NCBI GenBank assembly: GCA_963556255.1
Contig: OY744605.1
Location: forward strand, 66,239,702 to 66,303,701
DNA: 64,000 bases
Reading direction: 5' to 3'
Source of the DNA: Allolobophora icterica
Lineage: Eukaryota; Annelida; Clitellata; Crassiclitellata; Lumbricidae
In this document: positions 1 through 15,445 of the stretch, piece after piece
How the letters are laid out: each line of letters starts with the position of its first letter
How positions within the stretch are numbered: position 1 is the first letter of the stretch
Translations under genes and position numbers: made by a program
The notes under the pieces: model-generated
The model's input: the letters and a program-made list of their open reading frames with translations, nothing else
Databases searched by the model: none
What the model was told of the DNA's origin: nothing

Positions 1-1242
1 CGTGGAACGGTCCTGAATGGTACTTTTAAGCGCGCTACATAAATTTTTAACAGAGCAAAATTATGAACAGATGCAGTAAAAAAAGAGCGCATGCCATAAA
101 ATTTTCTTACTTTTGGGTAATACTTCATTATCTTATTTATTTTAGTAATCACTTCTTACGTGCATCAAATTAAGCTACAATTTCATGTTTTGTCATACTT
201 CCTTACTTACTGACCGATTATTTTCGGTCGTTGAAATAACGATGATAAGATTTCTGTCTTACATTAGAAGATTTCTGTCTTACATTACGAAGAATTTCTT
301 TTTCACTTCGATGATCGACTGCCGCTCAATTCAGGAACTGTTAGTCATCATTTTCTTCATCATATTCGTCGTATATTTCGTCGTCTTTATCATCGTTTTC
401 AATGATTAAATGTCAAAGTTCTTCGACGTCTTTCATCTACAGCGCTTTTGACGGAAATGAATCTGATGGGACAATAGAGGAAAATTACGTCATTCTAGCG
501 ATGATGTCATATTTGGGGACAAACGACTTCTATAAAAAAAGACAAACTCAACGGGTGAATTAAGTATACACTTAAGTGACAACTTCAATATCGCTACTCT
601 ACTGATATCTAAACGGCGTATTCCAGGTTAGGCCTACAGTGTAGGTCTTGCATCAAATTACATTGTAAATAGGCCTATGGAGTACGCAGTAGTGGAATTA
701 GTTCGTCACACTGAAAAACACGAATCGTAAACTGCTACTTATCTCCGTTCATTACATTTGTTAAAACTGAGTTCCGTTTTGAGCTGCACGCCTGTTAGGA
801 AGCGGTGTACTTTGACCGAATCAACTCAGGCTCGATGTTCTTAGATAATATCGACTCAATTAGTGGCGCTACAAAATTCTGGGGTTAGCTTAAACGGGCG
901 AACATCAATCCCATAAGACTCTATGTTTGAAAATTTCTATTTTTGATCTATCTCCCTTGATCTATCTCCTTGAGAATCAAAGTCTACTTTGCTGACATCT
1001 AAAGTTGATTTTCTCCCTCACCTAGTGTTTCTCTTGTAGGCTTACCAAAAGCTCGGCTAAGCGTAGCCGTGTCCACAATGTGACACCACACTGTTCTGCA
1101 AGATCCCTTCTCCCATCTAATCTAACCTAATATTAAAATTTCTATGGGGTTATCATAATTCACGAGGTATTATAACGAAAGCTGTCTCTTCTAATAATAA
1201 TCGCATTCCAATACCAGAAAATCAGCTGTGAGAGAGGCAGCC
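1..1242. other. non-coding, nothing recognised
   Basis: No gene, transposon end or long repeat is visible. A 74-codon open frame near the start is low-complexity Phe/Ile-rich and has no splice or domain support. Confidence 0.5.
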
Positions 1243-1250
1243 TATGGTGA

Positions 1251-1432
1251 CAGGGGCGTCTACTCCATAGAAACCTTGGATCAAATGCTCCATCCAAAAA
1301 ATAGCTGAGGGGGGAGATCTGTCAGTGTATATGACATCATTATTGGCGGAGGGAGTAAGGGTAAGGGGGAAGAGGAGGGACGGAAGGGGAAGTTGCTCCA
1401 ACGACTTCGGGGAGAGGGGTTAGACGCCCCTG
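1251..1432 (+). mobile_element. hAT-type MITE, copy 1 (182 bp)
   Basis: The element begins CAGGGGCGTCTA and ends TAGACGCCCCTG, perfect terminal inverted repeats. It is flanked by the 8-bp duplication TATGGTGA (1243-1250 and 1433-1440). CAGGGG-type ends with an 8-bp duplication are the hAT signature. The interior is purine-rich and codes for nothing. Confidence 0.93.
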
Positions 1433-1656
1433 TATGGTGATAAGCCATTTGAAAAAAGTAAGTTATAGGTTGAGACTGAAATGAGACTATAGCAAAACGA
1501 GCAGTTGCGGAATAGTTTTCCAAAATTAGGAATACGTGTATCAGCTGAAGAAGCTTGTTCAACCAAGTTTGGAATCGGTTAAGACCAACTTGTTTGGTTA
1601 GGTCCGCATTGTAACGTCCGGTGTACAGCTTTTACCTACCTTACATGAGATGCTTG

Positions 1657-1825
1657 CAGGGGCGTCTATCCCCCCTAAGTCATTGGAGCAACTTCCTCTT
1701 CCCCTCTTCTTCCCCCTTCCCCTTCGTTCCCCCTTAAATTGGTGGCACACTGACAGATCTTCCCCTCCCCCTTATTTCTAGGATGGAGCATTTGCTCCAA
1801 GGTTTCTATGGTGTAGACGCCCCTG
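1657..1825 (-). mobile_element. hAT-type MITE, copy 2, inverted (169 bp)
   Basis: Same family as the copy at 1251, in the opposite orientation. The ends are CAGGGGCGTCTA and TAGACGCCCCTG, with the 8-bp duplication GATGCTTG at 1649-1656 and 1826-1833. Inverted, it aligns with copy 1 along its whole length, including the GAAACCTTGG and AGTTGCTCCAA blocks. Confidence 0.93.
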
Positions 1826-1839
1826 GATGCTTGATACTA

Positions 1840-2535
1840 GAAACATTACGAGATACCTCTCAATGCCGTTCCAGAGCCTTTGTGGAGGTTTTGGAAGGCT
1901 TTCAGACAATGTGAGAATTGTTGAGGGGCCTTTGGGGAGGTTTTGGAAAGCTTTCAGACAGGGTGAGAATTGTTGAGGGGTTCAACACCTCTCAATGGCG
2001 TTCCAGAGCATAGCCCTCATCCATCATCTAGGGTTTATAGGCTTACAGCCATTGCTGCGTATAAGCTTCGAGGCTCGGCTGCCGCTTGATACAGTCATGA
2101 CCTTGTATACATGGGCGGCGATCTAGGGGGGTCGAGGGGGACATGACCCCCACCTTTAATAGTGGGGGAGTGGGTGGGACACGCCATACATTTGCCCCCC
2201 CCCCCAATTTTGAAGAAACACCAAAAAAGGCCAAAAAATGTAACTGTGCGTGAGGGTTTTTCAGTGACTTTTGAGCAGAAGAGGTAAAAACTCAAGTTTT
2301 TTGCAGAAGTGTCCCCCGAAAATTCAGTGAAAGTAAGAAGAAATTTTTTTGTGAGGAAATTTTTGGGGGAACAATTGAGAAAAAAGGCGAGAAATGTTCT
2401 ATACGAATTCGTAAGAAAAAGGTAATGACATTGTTGCGAGACTCTAAGGAAAAGGTGTAAAAGAAACATTACGAGAGACCTCTCAATGACGTTCCAGAGC
2501 CTTTGGGGAGGTTTTGGAAGGCTTTCAGACAAGAG
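1840..2535. repeat. repeated 'CTCTCAATG..GTTCCAGAGCCTTTG' module
   Basis: A ~70-bp module (ACCTCTCAATGnCGTTCCAGAG, then GGAGGTTTTGGAA and GGCTTTCAGACA) occurs at 1840-1912, partly again at 1921-1975, and at 2465-2532. Its GTGAGAATTGTTG tail recurs near 19160. It looks like part of an uncharacterised dispersed repeat. Confidence 0.6.
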
Positions 2536-2981
2536 GCGAATGATTAAAAAAAGGTCATCAACTTTTTCGAAGATGAGTTTGTATATTTTTTGGAAGATTA
2601 GATCCGAGAAAAAGTGTACGGAAAAAAGGTCATCAACTTTTTCAGAGATGAATTTGTTGAAAAGTCATAATGATTTTGTGGAGATGAATTCCCTAAAAAG
2701 TTTTAAAATTTGTGAAAATCTTTTTTTTGGGGACATGGATTCCTAAAAAAGGTCATCGACCAGACTATGGCCGACTTTGTCCCCCCCACCTCTCAGACAA
2801 GATCGCCGCCACTCCCCGCGCTGATAGCTATATACGTAATCACAGCACCGGGGACCGCACTAGCCTTAATGCGGCCCTGACGACGACTACTCTGGTAACG
2901 ATGATGACGACGACTACTCTGATGATGACGATGATGATGACGGCTACAATGATGGGAGAGTAAGACGAAGGAACAAAATGC

Positions 2982-3432
2982 GGTAATACTGGAAACGGCG
3001 GTCCCAAATTCGGATAATACTGGAAACGGCGGTCCCAAATTATAAAATCGGTATGTATTCACATAATTATGTACGTATCTATGTATGTATGTATGTATGT
3101 ACATTGTACATGTGTATATATGTATGTATGTATGTACATGTGTATATGTATGTATGTATGTACGTGTGTATGTATGTACGTGTGTATGTATCTATGTATG
3201 TATGTATGTATGTACGTGTGACGTCGTGTGTATGTACGTGTGTATGTATGTACGTGTGTATGTATGTATGTATGTATGTATGTATGTATGTATGTATGTA
3301 TGTACGTACGTACATGTATCTTTGTATGTATGTATGTACGTGTGTGTGTACGTGTGTGTGTACGTGTGTGTATGTATGTGTGTATGCATGTATGTGTGTG
3401 TATATATGTATGTGCATACATACATACATACA

Positions 3433-3466
<34 letters not shown>

Positions 3467-3570
3467 CACACATACATTTCTTGTCTTTATATTAAATTCC
3501 TATGTGAACCCATTACTACATACCGATTTATTTAATTTCATAATTTGGGACCGCCGTTTCCAGTATTACC
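2982..3570. mobile_element. MITE with 8-bp target duplication, carrying TATG microsatellite
   Basis: Ends are GGTAATACTGGAAACGGCGG on the left and its inverse on the right, ~30 bp long. Flanks are the exact 8-bp duplication CAAAATGC (2974-2981 and 3571-3578). The left terminal repeat is duplicated in tandem (second copy from ~3014). The interior 3060-3470 is almost entirely (TATG)n/(TACA)n. The 8-bp duplication suits hAT, P or Merlin-like transposases; the superfamily is not settled. Confidence 0.88.
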
Positions 3571-3599
3571 CAAAATGCTTTTAATATGAATGTGGCTGA

Positions 3600-4180
3600 T
3601 TGATATTTAGCTTTATCTCTTACGTCATGCTTATGATGTCAGGCCACCCAACAAACATGGCGACAGATGGGTATTGGCGGGCTGCCACGTTTCAATACCT
3701 GTCATCATCACCTGACGTGCCTGACCTACAATGCGACTGAATGCTGTCATGCTTTTTCTCCAAAATTACCCATTGTTCTACTCTGCAGGCGGGCTTTGGA
3801 TGACAGTGAAGGTCCTTTACCCCCAGGGCATTCGACCTTTTTCGCAATTAAATAGGTAGGCGTGCAACAGAGCCAATTAATCAACACCCACTGTCCTTGC
3901 AACGTGCCATTTGGGGTCCTGAGTCAGAAGTTGTTAGTGCTGACATCGTCTCACGCTATTGGTCTAAACGATGACCTACATATCTGATTGGTTGACTAAA
4001 AGCAGGTTGTTTTCCTATTGGCCCAGCTGCAACGCAGTTCTTCTAGGTGAGCGTGACACACTTTCGCGTGATTGGCTGTTGCTGTTTATCGGCGGCGTTG
4101 ACAAAGAGCTACCGCTGTGTTTTTGTGTGTTTTGCCGCTTGGTAGTTTTGATCCGGGTGTGAGATTTGATACCTTTCGTA
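3600..4180. promoter_or_regulatory. promoter-like CCAAT-rich block
   Basis: Five inverted CCAAT boxes (ATTGG) lie at 3673, 3958, 3987, 4017 and 4071, several about 30 bp apart, in a CpG-containing block. A CRE-like TACGTCA lies at 3621 and a YY1-like AAACATGGCGAC around 3653-3664. The ATG in that motif opens only a 27-codon frame. Candidate donors such as CGTAG|GTGACT follow near 4182. This looks like a vertebrate-style TATA-less promoter. Whether it serves tensin (as a distal 5' exon) or another transcript cannot be told. Confidence 0.35.
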
Positions 4181-5596
4181 GGTGACTGATTTCACACTGT
4201 AACATTTCGTACAGACTTTTCCTGGAATAGACCAATTATTATGCGGTTATAATTATTCGCGTAAGTTGGAGAGGATACGCGTTTAATTAAGAAGAAAAGC
4301 AGGTGTGAGTATAAACTTGTGTATCGTGTATAAGAATTGACAGCCTGCTTAACGAGCAATGGCTGCATTCTGATCATCATGTTATCATATTTATACTATC
4401 CATCGGTATTTTGGTGTAAGAGTCAGACATGATATTTATGTAATTTTTTGTCGATATATTACTATACTATACCATTATTACTTTAGTTAAGCAAACAAAC
4501 GCTAGGGCAAAATAAAACAAACTAACAAGACGAATACTCTATGTTTTCGTCAGGACGCCAGGTCTTCTGTTATAAGAATCTACCCCATTCAAGATGGGGT
4601 AAGCATTGGCTTGCCGTGGATTGCCTTTTGACAATAATATGTTCAGAGTTACTGGTCCGTGTGACATTGAGGAAGGAGTGTGATAACTGCGGAATGCATA
4701 TATTGGCCAGTTAGGAATGATGTATGTCACAAGTTTATGAATGAATTTCTGCATGTGGGGCCTCAGAGTAAATGAGTTCTTATGAGTCTATGAATGAATT
4801 AATGCTTACCCTCGTGTGCATATGCATGTGGAATGCCCTAGTCTATGAATGATTGCATGCATGTGGCTTGAGTGTTGTAATGTATGTTGGTCATGAGTTA
4901 ATCAATGAATGTAGGTCAGTGAATACGTGAAGCGTTTGAGTGAGTAAAGGAACACGTCTATGCGTTTGTGTTGGAATGCTAACCTGTTAAAGCGAGTGGA
5001 AGTCTTAGTTCAATGTCTTCATCTCTTAAGACAGTGACCCACACTTGTTAGGATCAGAACAATCTCTCAAACTGACTTTGTTGTACATTTAATTGACTCT
5101 TGGGAAGTCAAGGACCCTGCTTATGGCCCAGTTTAATAGAGTCAGGCAGAACAGAACAGGAAATGGTTAAGAGTTTAATAGGACTGTTGACAGTAGTCAG
5201 ACTGTGTAGTTAGCAGTTCTACTACCACGAAACAACTACAGGTATTGTAAATTGTATCTAATAGAGAAGTTCTTGATTGCCATCAGTCAGTTGTATTGAT
5301 GTCATCAACCAGTTGTATTGATGTTATGTTATAGAACAAAATAAACTGAATAAATAAATAAGCAGTTATTAATTAATTACTTGATCAATGGTTTTGGTGT
5401 GTACTAAAATTCTGTAATCTTGGTAATTAGCAGAAAGAAGTGGGTAGTTAATTTTCATTTCTAACTGACAAACAGTGTCAGTGCTCCTAACATTCCCATA
5501 TTAGGTGCTGGTGAAAATTATAACCACAGGGGTACAAGAAAATGGTAATAAGTGACTCATTGGTTTGGTGCATTAACTGGCCTGATGCATGAACTG
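4181..5596. other. non-coding, nothing recognised
   Basis: AT-rich sequence without a convincing gene. A weak internal repetition (ATGAATGAAT, GTATGTTG) occurs at 4730-4960. Confidence 0.5.
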
Positions 5597-5766
5597 GTAT
5601 GTATGTATGTATGTATGTATGTATGTATGTTTGTATGTATGTATGTATGTATGTATGTATGTATGCATGCATGTATGCATGTATGTACGTATGTATGTAT
5701 ATATGTATTTATATTAGTATGTAACTGGTATATATATATGCATATATACATACATATATATGTATA
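5597..5766. repeat. (TATG)n microsatellite
   Basis: A tract of TATG with interruptions, passing into TATA/CATATA. Unlike the arrays at 3.1 and 51.2 kb I see no inverted terminal repeats around it. Open frames across it are artefacts of the repeat. Confidence 0.95.
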
Positions 5767-8525
<2,759 letters not shown>

Positions 8526-8622
8526 GTTGACATCTGTGCAGGTGAATAAGCTGGTGCCCCGTGCTCTGCTTTAGAGTAGCACTTTAGAAATTTGGAGTTT
8601 ACCATACGATTACAATTACGAA
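8526..8622 (+). mobile_element. 3' end of a LINE-like repeat family
   Basis: The segment GTGAATAAGCTGGTGCC, then GCTTTAG, then TTTAGAAATTTGGAGTTTAC is shared with copies at 14215, 29750, 53355, 54240 (inverted) and 55550. In the 29.7 and 55.5 kb copies it follows reverse-transcriptase C-terminal remnants, so it is the 3' untranslated end of a non-LTR retrotransposon. Confidence 0.7.
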
Positions 8623-9087
8623 ATCCGGTTCTCTTGCTGATCCGTTATGTTGGTTGTTTGCCAGGATTCTGTTTAGTCTATTTCAGGGCCACTCAGTCAG
8701 TCAGTCAGTCAGTCAGTGAGTCAGTCAGTCACACAGTCACCTATTGGTGTTTCAGTAAAGGTGTGAAAAATTGAAAGAATAGTGCATCACCCTGCGCAGG
8801 TGCCCGGTGGTGAGTCGCACGCAGGCCAAACGGTCTGCAGCTGTTGGTCTGTTGCCAATTGGAGTGACTAGCACCTTCTTTGTTCCCAGATTTATCATTT
8901 TGTATTCAGTATAAAGGCTGCTGCAGTTTTTTTTCTGGCTGCTGCCAATCCGAGTGTTCTATATAGTAGACAGAAGAATTGTCCTGTGTGGATTCATATC
9001 TGAGTTTTGCTTAGTGCATTGTAAATTATTGTAATTTATAATTTAATGGTGATGATTGTAATGATGATAATAATGTAGTGTTGTTCT

Positions 9088-9088
<1 letters not shown>

Positions 9089-9142
<54 letters not shown>

Positions 9143-9169
9143 GGTGGTGGTGGTGGTGGTGGTGTTGAC

Positions 9170-9252
<83 letters not shown>
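9089..9252. repeat. (GAT)n/(GGT)n microsatellite
   Basis: A GAT array interrupted by about a dozen GGT units near 9127-9164, then GAT again to 9252. No flanking terminal repeats are seen. Confidence 0.97.
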
Positions 9253-9255
<3 letters not shown>

Positions 9256-9779
9256 AGCTGCTTCTACTGCTGCTGATGAGATGGTTTTGATGATGATTTT
9301 AAAACTAATATAGATTACATGTACTTCTACACTATGTGAAAAATAGTGGTGGTGTTATATAGCGATGGTGATATTGATGATGATGACATTGTTGATGATG
9401 AATGTTGATTGTGATTGTTGTGGTGATGATGATAGTGATGATGGTGATGGCTGTATACGTGATACTAGTTTATCTGTTATAATTATTTGTCTTCATTATC
9501 CTGCCTACAGTTGACTGCCTGGGTTTTCAAGCAGTTATTTTATAATTCTAGTGTGAGGCCATCATTGTGAAGTCGTCTGACATCGAGGCCTCGGTTTCAG
9601 TATCGGGAATTTAATGGCTAAATTGATCCAACCCACTTGTCATAATTATGGATTGTTTGGTGACAACTCCCCCTACGGACAATTATTCTCTCCTTATTCC
9701 TGTCAAACATCAATTTAGTCGGCAGCCGATGACCGCACTTTCTCACAGCTGGTGTTATTTATCATTTCTGTTACATATT

Positions 9780-10140
9780 CATGAGAAATCTCACAGTCTG
9801 TCACGGTGATGCTTAATGCATATTGATTAAGTGTGGTTACTTACAGTACTGTTGTGTTTATTGGACGCTGCTTACTGCATGTTCATTAGCTGATGCTCTT
9901 ACCATCTAGGCATTGGATGGTGCTTGTTGCATATTCATTAGCTGATTTTCTTACTGTCTGGGCATTGGATGCTGTTATTGCATATTCATTAGCTGTGGTT
10001 TCTCACAGTCTGGGTTGGAGGGTGGGTTCTGATGCAGATTTAATATGGGTGGTTTCTGACAGTTTTGGTCTTTGGATTATGCTTATTGCATATTTAGTAG
10101 CTGTGGTTTCAAACTGTCTGTCTTTGGATACTATTTAGTA
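9780..10140. repeat. degenerate ~57-bp tandem repeat
   Basis: Five or six diverged copies of a unit of the form CATATTCATTAGCTG, then TCTTACAGTCTGGGCATTGG, then ATGCTTATTG. The 81-codon frame inside is a by-product of the repeat. Confidence 0.7.
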
Positions 10141-10324
10141 TATCTTGAGCACTGGTTAGTAGTATATACTGCTTTATGACATGCTGTGGTTATCAAGGCC
10201 AATTAAGTTGACCTGACCTTAATTTCTTTTGTGAGATAGCCAACGAGTTGGCCCATAAACTTGGTAAAAGGGGTTTGCCACTAAACTTGATAAAGTAATA
10301 TAAATGAAAACTGAACCAGAGAAT

Positions 10325-10500
10325 AAAGTAGCCATGGTTATGAAATGGCAGTGACTTCATTTTCCAAACCTCAGATGGCTATGATGGCTGCTTGCCAGAA
10401 CTCTCCCACCAACTGTGCAGGGTCATTTTACTCTTCTTGTAGCTGAGTTTGCTAGGGGCACAACTGGAGCAGAAATTGGAAACGTGTTTTTCCCTGGGTG
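10325..10500 (-). mobile_element. degenerate SINE fragment (GGACTGCTTTTCTT family)
   Basis: The segments CATTTTCCAAACCTCAGATG and GTAGCTGAGTTTGCTAGGGG match the body of the SINEs at 11150, 43625 and 62100. The tRNA-like head is missing. Confidence 0.45.
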
Positions 10501-11148
10501 AAATTGGAGTAGTTGTCTATGATATGAGTAATTGTTGTGTGCAGTTAATGACACGAGTCATATTGATATCTCTTTACTACTTTTATTCTCTTTAAGGACT
10601 ATAGAGATAATTTGCAAACTGTACATCAAGAGACAGCTAACTGCAGCTTGGTGGCAGTAAATCAGAATATTTATGATGCAATGCCATGAATACTATTCTG
10701 ATGACGTCATTTTCTATTCCTATGACGTCAGTCGGCGCCTTGGGTCAGGCACAGAATAGGAGAATATAGAAACGAGAATGTTTCATCGAATATATATCAT
10801 TATCAACCAACATTATCAATCGCTTGGGGCAGATGAGTTCAGCCTCTGAATTCCCAGACGCATTTTCTTTCGTTTGGAAATATGAGACTGACTTTTGGTA
10901 CAGGGATCGACAGTTTGCAATGTAGACTGTAGAGTACGAGTGGCACCGGTTGGGATTTTGTGGTGTAATAAAGACACCATGTAAAAGCTATATTATCGCT
11001 TTAGAAGTAATTTCTAGTAATAAGAGCAGAGCTTGTGTTATTGTTGAGTTGAGAGACCTGGCAAGAACTATGCTAAGTAAAAGCTATGATAACGAGAGAT
11101 CCTTTGATACAAGCAGTGTTGTCCAATTTATAGGACCAGTACTTAAAT
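10501..11148. other. non-coding, nothing recognised
   Basis: A 66-codon frame (10950-11150) runs into the SINE end, has no domain and is probably chance. Confidence 0.4.
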
Positions 11149-11375
11149 AAAAGTAAGAACAAGAAGAGCAGTCCTTAAGCTAGCCCTAAGGCAACCGTGG
11201 CGTGAAGTGTTAGCGACTTCATTTTTTTAACCCTTGGCATTTGAGGGCGGGTGGCCAGTCATCTCCCTCACTCTCTCATCTTTCCTCTGTCAGTGTACTC
11301 AGTATAGCTGAGTTGACTAGGGGGGCACAGATGGAGCGGAAATCTTCAACCATATTTCTGCCCTGACAAACCTAC
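11149..11375 (-). mobile_element. SINE copy, inverted, head truncated
   Basis: On the + strand it begins with AAGAGCAGTCCTTAAGCTAG, the inverse of the family 3' end, and continues through TATAGCTGAGTTGACTAGGG. It stops before the tRNA-like head seen in the 62.1 kb copy. About 225 bp of the family body is present. Confidence 0.75.
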
Positions 11376-12530
<1,155 letters not shown>

Positions 12531-12620
12531 TGAGGCGCCATAGAAGTCATTAGATTAGATTAGCTACAGAAGACATTAGATTAGATTAGATTAGCTACAG
12601 AAGACATTAGATTAGCTATT
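12531..12620. repeat. repeat end with ATTAGATTAG tail
   Basis: GGCGCCATAGAAGTCATTAG followed by ATTAGATTAGCTACAGAAGAC units. A similar end, GCGCTATAGAAGTCATTGG, closes a LINE remnant at ~23715, so this is probably another LINE 3' end with its simple-repeat tail. Confidence 0.5.
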
Positions 12621-12629
12621 ATTTTCAGC

Positions 12630-13354
12630 TTGACTTCATCATACAATTATATTCTTGGCTTTTCTAGTTAGATTATGAAAGTACTTTACGTGTTCTGTCT
12701 ATTGTTTTTGGTGTTTTGTACCGGAAGCACACCGACGTACACATGTTATCTAACTTCTTCTTCTTCTTCTTCTTCTGTGTCTGCTGATGCTCCTTTTGCA
12801 CCAGATCTACATATCCGTAGTTGATGAGGATACTTAGACTGCTGACGATGGACAATATGCTTCTGTGGTCGGGTTTGTTTCCATCGATTCTTCGTGCGGG
12901 CAGCTGCCTCAGTTCGGCTGCATGCCGTTATCCGCTTGGATTGGCCACTATTATCAAACAGACATGAAATCAGTCTGTCTTGTGTATCGGGCTCTGCTTG
13001 TTTTTCATCTCCTTTGTGGCCATTGTTGATGTCTTTCTGTTCATCTCAAATTCTTCAAAACAAGGAAATGAAAAACTTGAATCATTTGTTTACAGTGCAA
13101 TGTTAACATTAACATTCCCACGCTGTCTCTCCCTGGCCTCACCCCCTCAACCCGCCCCCCCCCCACTGTATTCTGACTGGCACCGAGACGAACCCAACAA
13201 CCTGGTTCTTGGGGACTTGATATAGCGCTGGTGTGTAAGATGGTCTCTCTGACATAGCTCTTGTGTGGTGATGAAAAAGCTCTGATATTACTTTTAATTT
13301 TACTACTGTTGGAGTCATTGGTGATGTTATTTGTTGATGACATTGCTTGTTGCC
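12630..13354. other. non-coding, nothing recognised
   Basis: A short (TTC)n run at 12760. A 100-codon antisense frame has no domain or splice support. Confidence 0.4.
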
Positions 13355-13640
13355 AGTTGCCTATATGGAGTTAGGTGGTTGGCAGAGTGTTAACTTGTGT
13401 GGTAGTCTATTGGTGGGCATGTTGACTGTTGACCAATGTGTCGGGGTTCAAATCCACTTGCGCCACCTAGCGAATTTAGGTGTAAATGATTGCACACTGT
13501 TGATGGCAAGATCAGTGGGCGAGGGAGAGGAATATTTTGATGCCCAGCCTACCCTCGCTGAGGCCGATGAATGGCTAACCCTTGAAATCAATAGTTGCTT
13601 TGCTAAACATAAACACACATTTAATGTCTTCTAGTAATAT
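13355..13640 (+). mobile_element. tRNA-headed SINE-like repeat
   Basis: A box-B-like GGGGTTCAAATCCACTTG at 13444 follows an A-box-like GGCATGTTGACTG upstream, giving the layout of a tRNA-derived SINE head. The body differs from the GGACTGCTTTTCTT family. The 95-codon frame is incidental. Confidence 0.4.
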
Positions 13641-14211
13641 TTGTTAAGACAGCTCTCAGAATTTAATGGCTAAACAATGTACATAATTATATCTGAACAT
13701 TTCCATGTCGACTTTTAGGTATCTCTATAGGGGACCTGAAAATACAGATTTTTCTTTAAGGTCAACTCCCATCGCCGTGTTTTTCTCTCATGTCAGGAAA
13801 TCTAGGTCGCGTAATTCAACCAGTGGACAGGTGATGGATTTAATTAGCAGGTGTTTCATATGGTAAGCCAATAATCAGATGCAGTGCATTATTGGTGGAG
13901 AGCGTACCCAACCTCACTCGCCTCGTTTGCCTATCGTAGTAACACAGCCTCAGCTGTGCTTGTCTACATATTATACTGTCCAAATGTATCTGGAAAGAGC
14001 AGACACCATTGTATAGTCAGAACCCGTATGGACAGAAATGTTGCCTTCTGAACAATCTCCCAATTGAATCCCGCAGATTATCCTTCCACTCCATGTCAGT
14101 CATCCAGCATTAGACCCCTATTTACCATAGGCTTCCAGGTATACTCTATATCCTTTCCCCTTTGGACTTACGGCAGCTGGATCTTGTTTGGTGTTTTTTG
14201 ACGATCCCTCT
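13641..14211. other. non-coding, nothing recognised
   Basis: No gene, repeat end or regulatory cluster that I can support. Confidence 0.4.
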
Positions 14212-14300
14212 GACTTGACGTAGCAGTTGTGAATAAGTTGGTGCCCTGCATTGAGCGTTTAAATAGTGGTCTTGAAATCTTTGAGTTTATATTTGTGAAA
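14212..14300 (+). mobile_element. 3' end of LINE-like repeat family
   Basis: TGACTTGACGTAGCAGTTGT, then GAATAAGTTGGTGCCCTGCA, then TTGAAATCTTTGAGTTTATA. Same 3' end as the copies at 8526 and 55545. Confidence 0.65.
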
Positions 14301-15445
14301 CATCTATGATATTTTCTAGGCCTTTTTTAAGTTATGATTGTCTTAAAATCAATCAATCAGTCAATCAATAATAGGGCTCCTGTATAGGCTTATTACATGG
14401 CAGTTTTACTTGCCACATGGTATACGGACTATGTCAACGACTGTGGCAGCTATAGGCGGTCGTCAAATACTGAAGACCATTTGCAACATTTCATTTGTAT
14501 CAGAACTTTCAAAAATGATGTCGAGAAACAACTTACGCTACAGTGGTCAGAACAGTACCTGCAGTTAGCTGCTATTCTGAAAACCTCCTGTGTGTTGAGC
14601 ACCTTTCAAAATTAGCTTTGCTGGTCTAGGTGGCAGCAGCATCGTTGATATTTTAATGTGGGTTTCTTAAAATCTGAGACGAGATAAGGTCGACATCAAC
14701 GGCCGTGGAAACCGTAGATATAGTTAAATACAGAAAACTACTTCTGTTATTACTACATTCAGTATACAATATTCTCTCAAGTAATGTCTTGCAACAGCAG
14801 ATACTAATGTATGTATGTATCCAGACACTAATAGCACCTTTTAAGTATCTCACAGAAGCGTTGTCTTATCGGTGTTAAAATCCATTAAAAACTAATACCG
14901 TCTGTAAGCACATACCTAATGCTCGAGAAAAACGTCACCAACGGGATCTTGTGCACGTGTAGACTAGATAGAGCCCAGCCAGAGGCAGGGCTCCCTGTTC
15001 AGAGTTCAGAGTGGAGGGTTCTGGAACTTCTGGCCTATGTTGCTGGAATGGCGTGAAATGAGAGGGGCGTTTGACACGTGGTCGCCTTCCTGCAATCCAC
15101 CAGGTCTGTGCAAGACAGACATTCCTCAGTATACTGTGGCCAGAAAGAACATTGATAGACTTCAGTTGTCTGGTAGTAAGGTATATCTCACGTACTGTGG
15201 CCTACAGCTGAATATCATATGCTGTCTTTTAAGATTTCTTCTGAGACGGAGTTGTGTGGTAGTAGGTGAGACTGAGTGCTTTGATTGCAGACAGCTGGTT
15301 GATGAGCATATTTGATCGAGCTAATTAGCACTTGAAACTCCTTTCTTCTGTTCTTCTGTTGGCGCTGAGCTAGACGCTCTTCTCGGTAGATCGGTCTATC
15401 TTGAGGAGGCTCGATATATATGGATTCACAGTTAAATGAGGAACG
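14301..15445. other. non-coding, nothing recognised
   Basis: Frames of 66-92 codons are present without domains or convincing splice pairs. Confidence 0.4.

Noticed and set aside
3053..3584. Several 90-160 codon frames (MYVCMYVC, HTYIHTYI)
   Set aside because: All are translations of the TATG/TACA microsatellite inside the MITE.
5597..5766. A third TATG-bearing MITE
   Set aside because: I looked for inverted ends and flanking duplications and found none.
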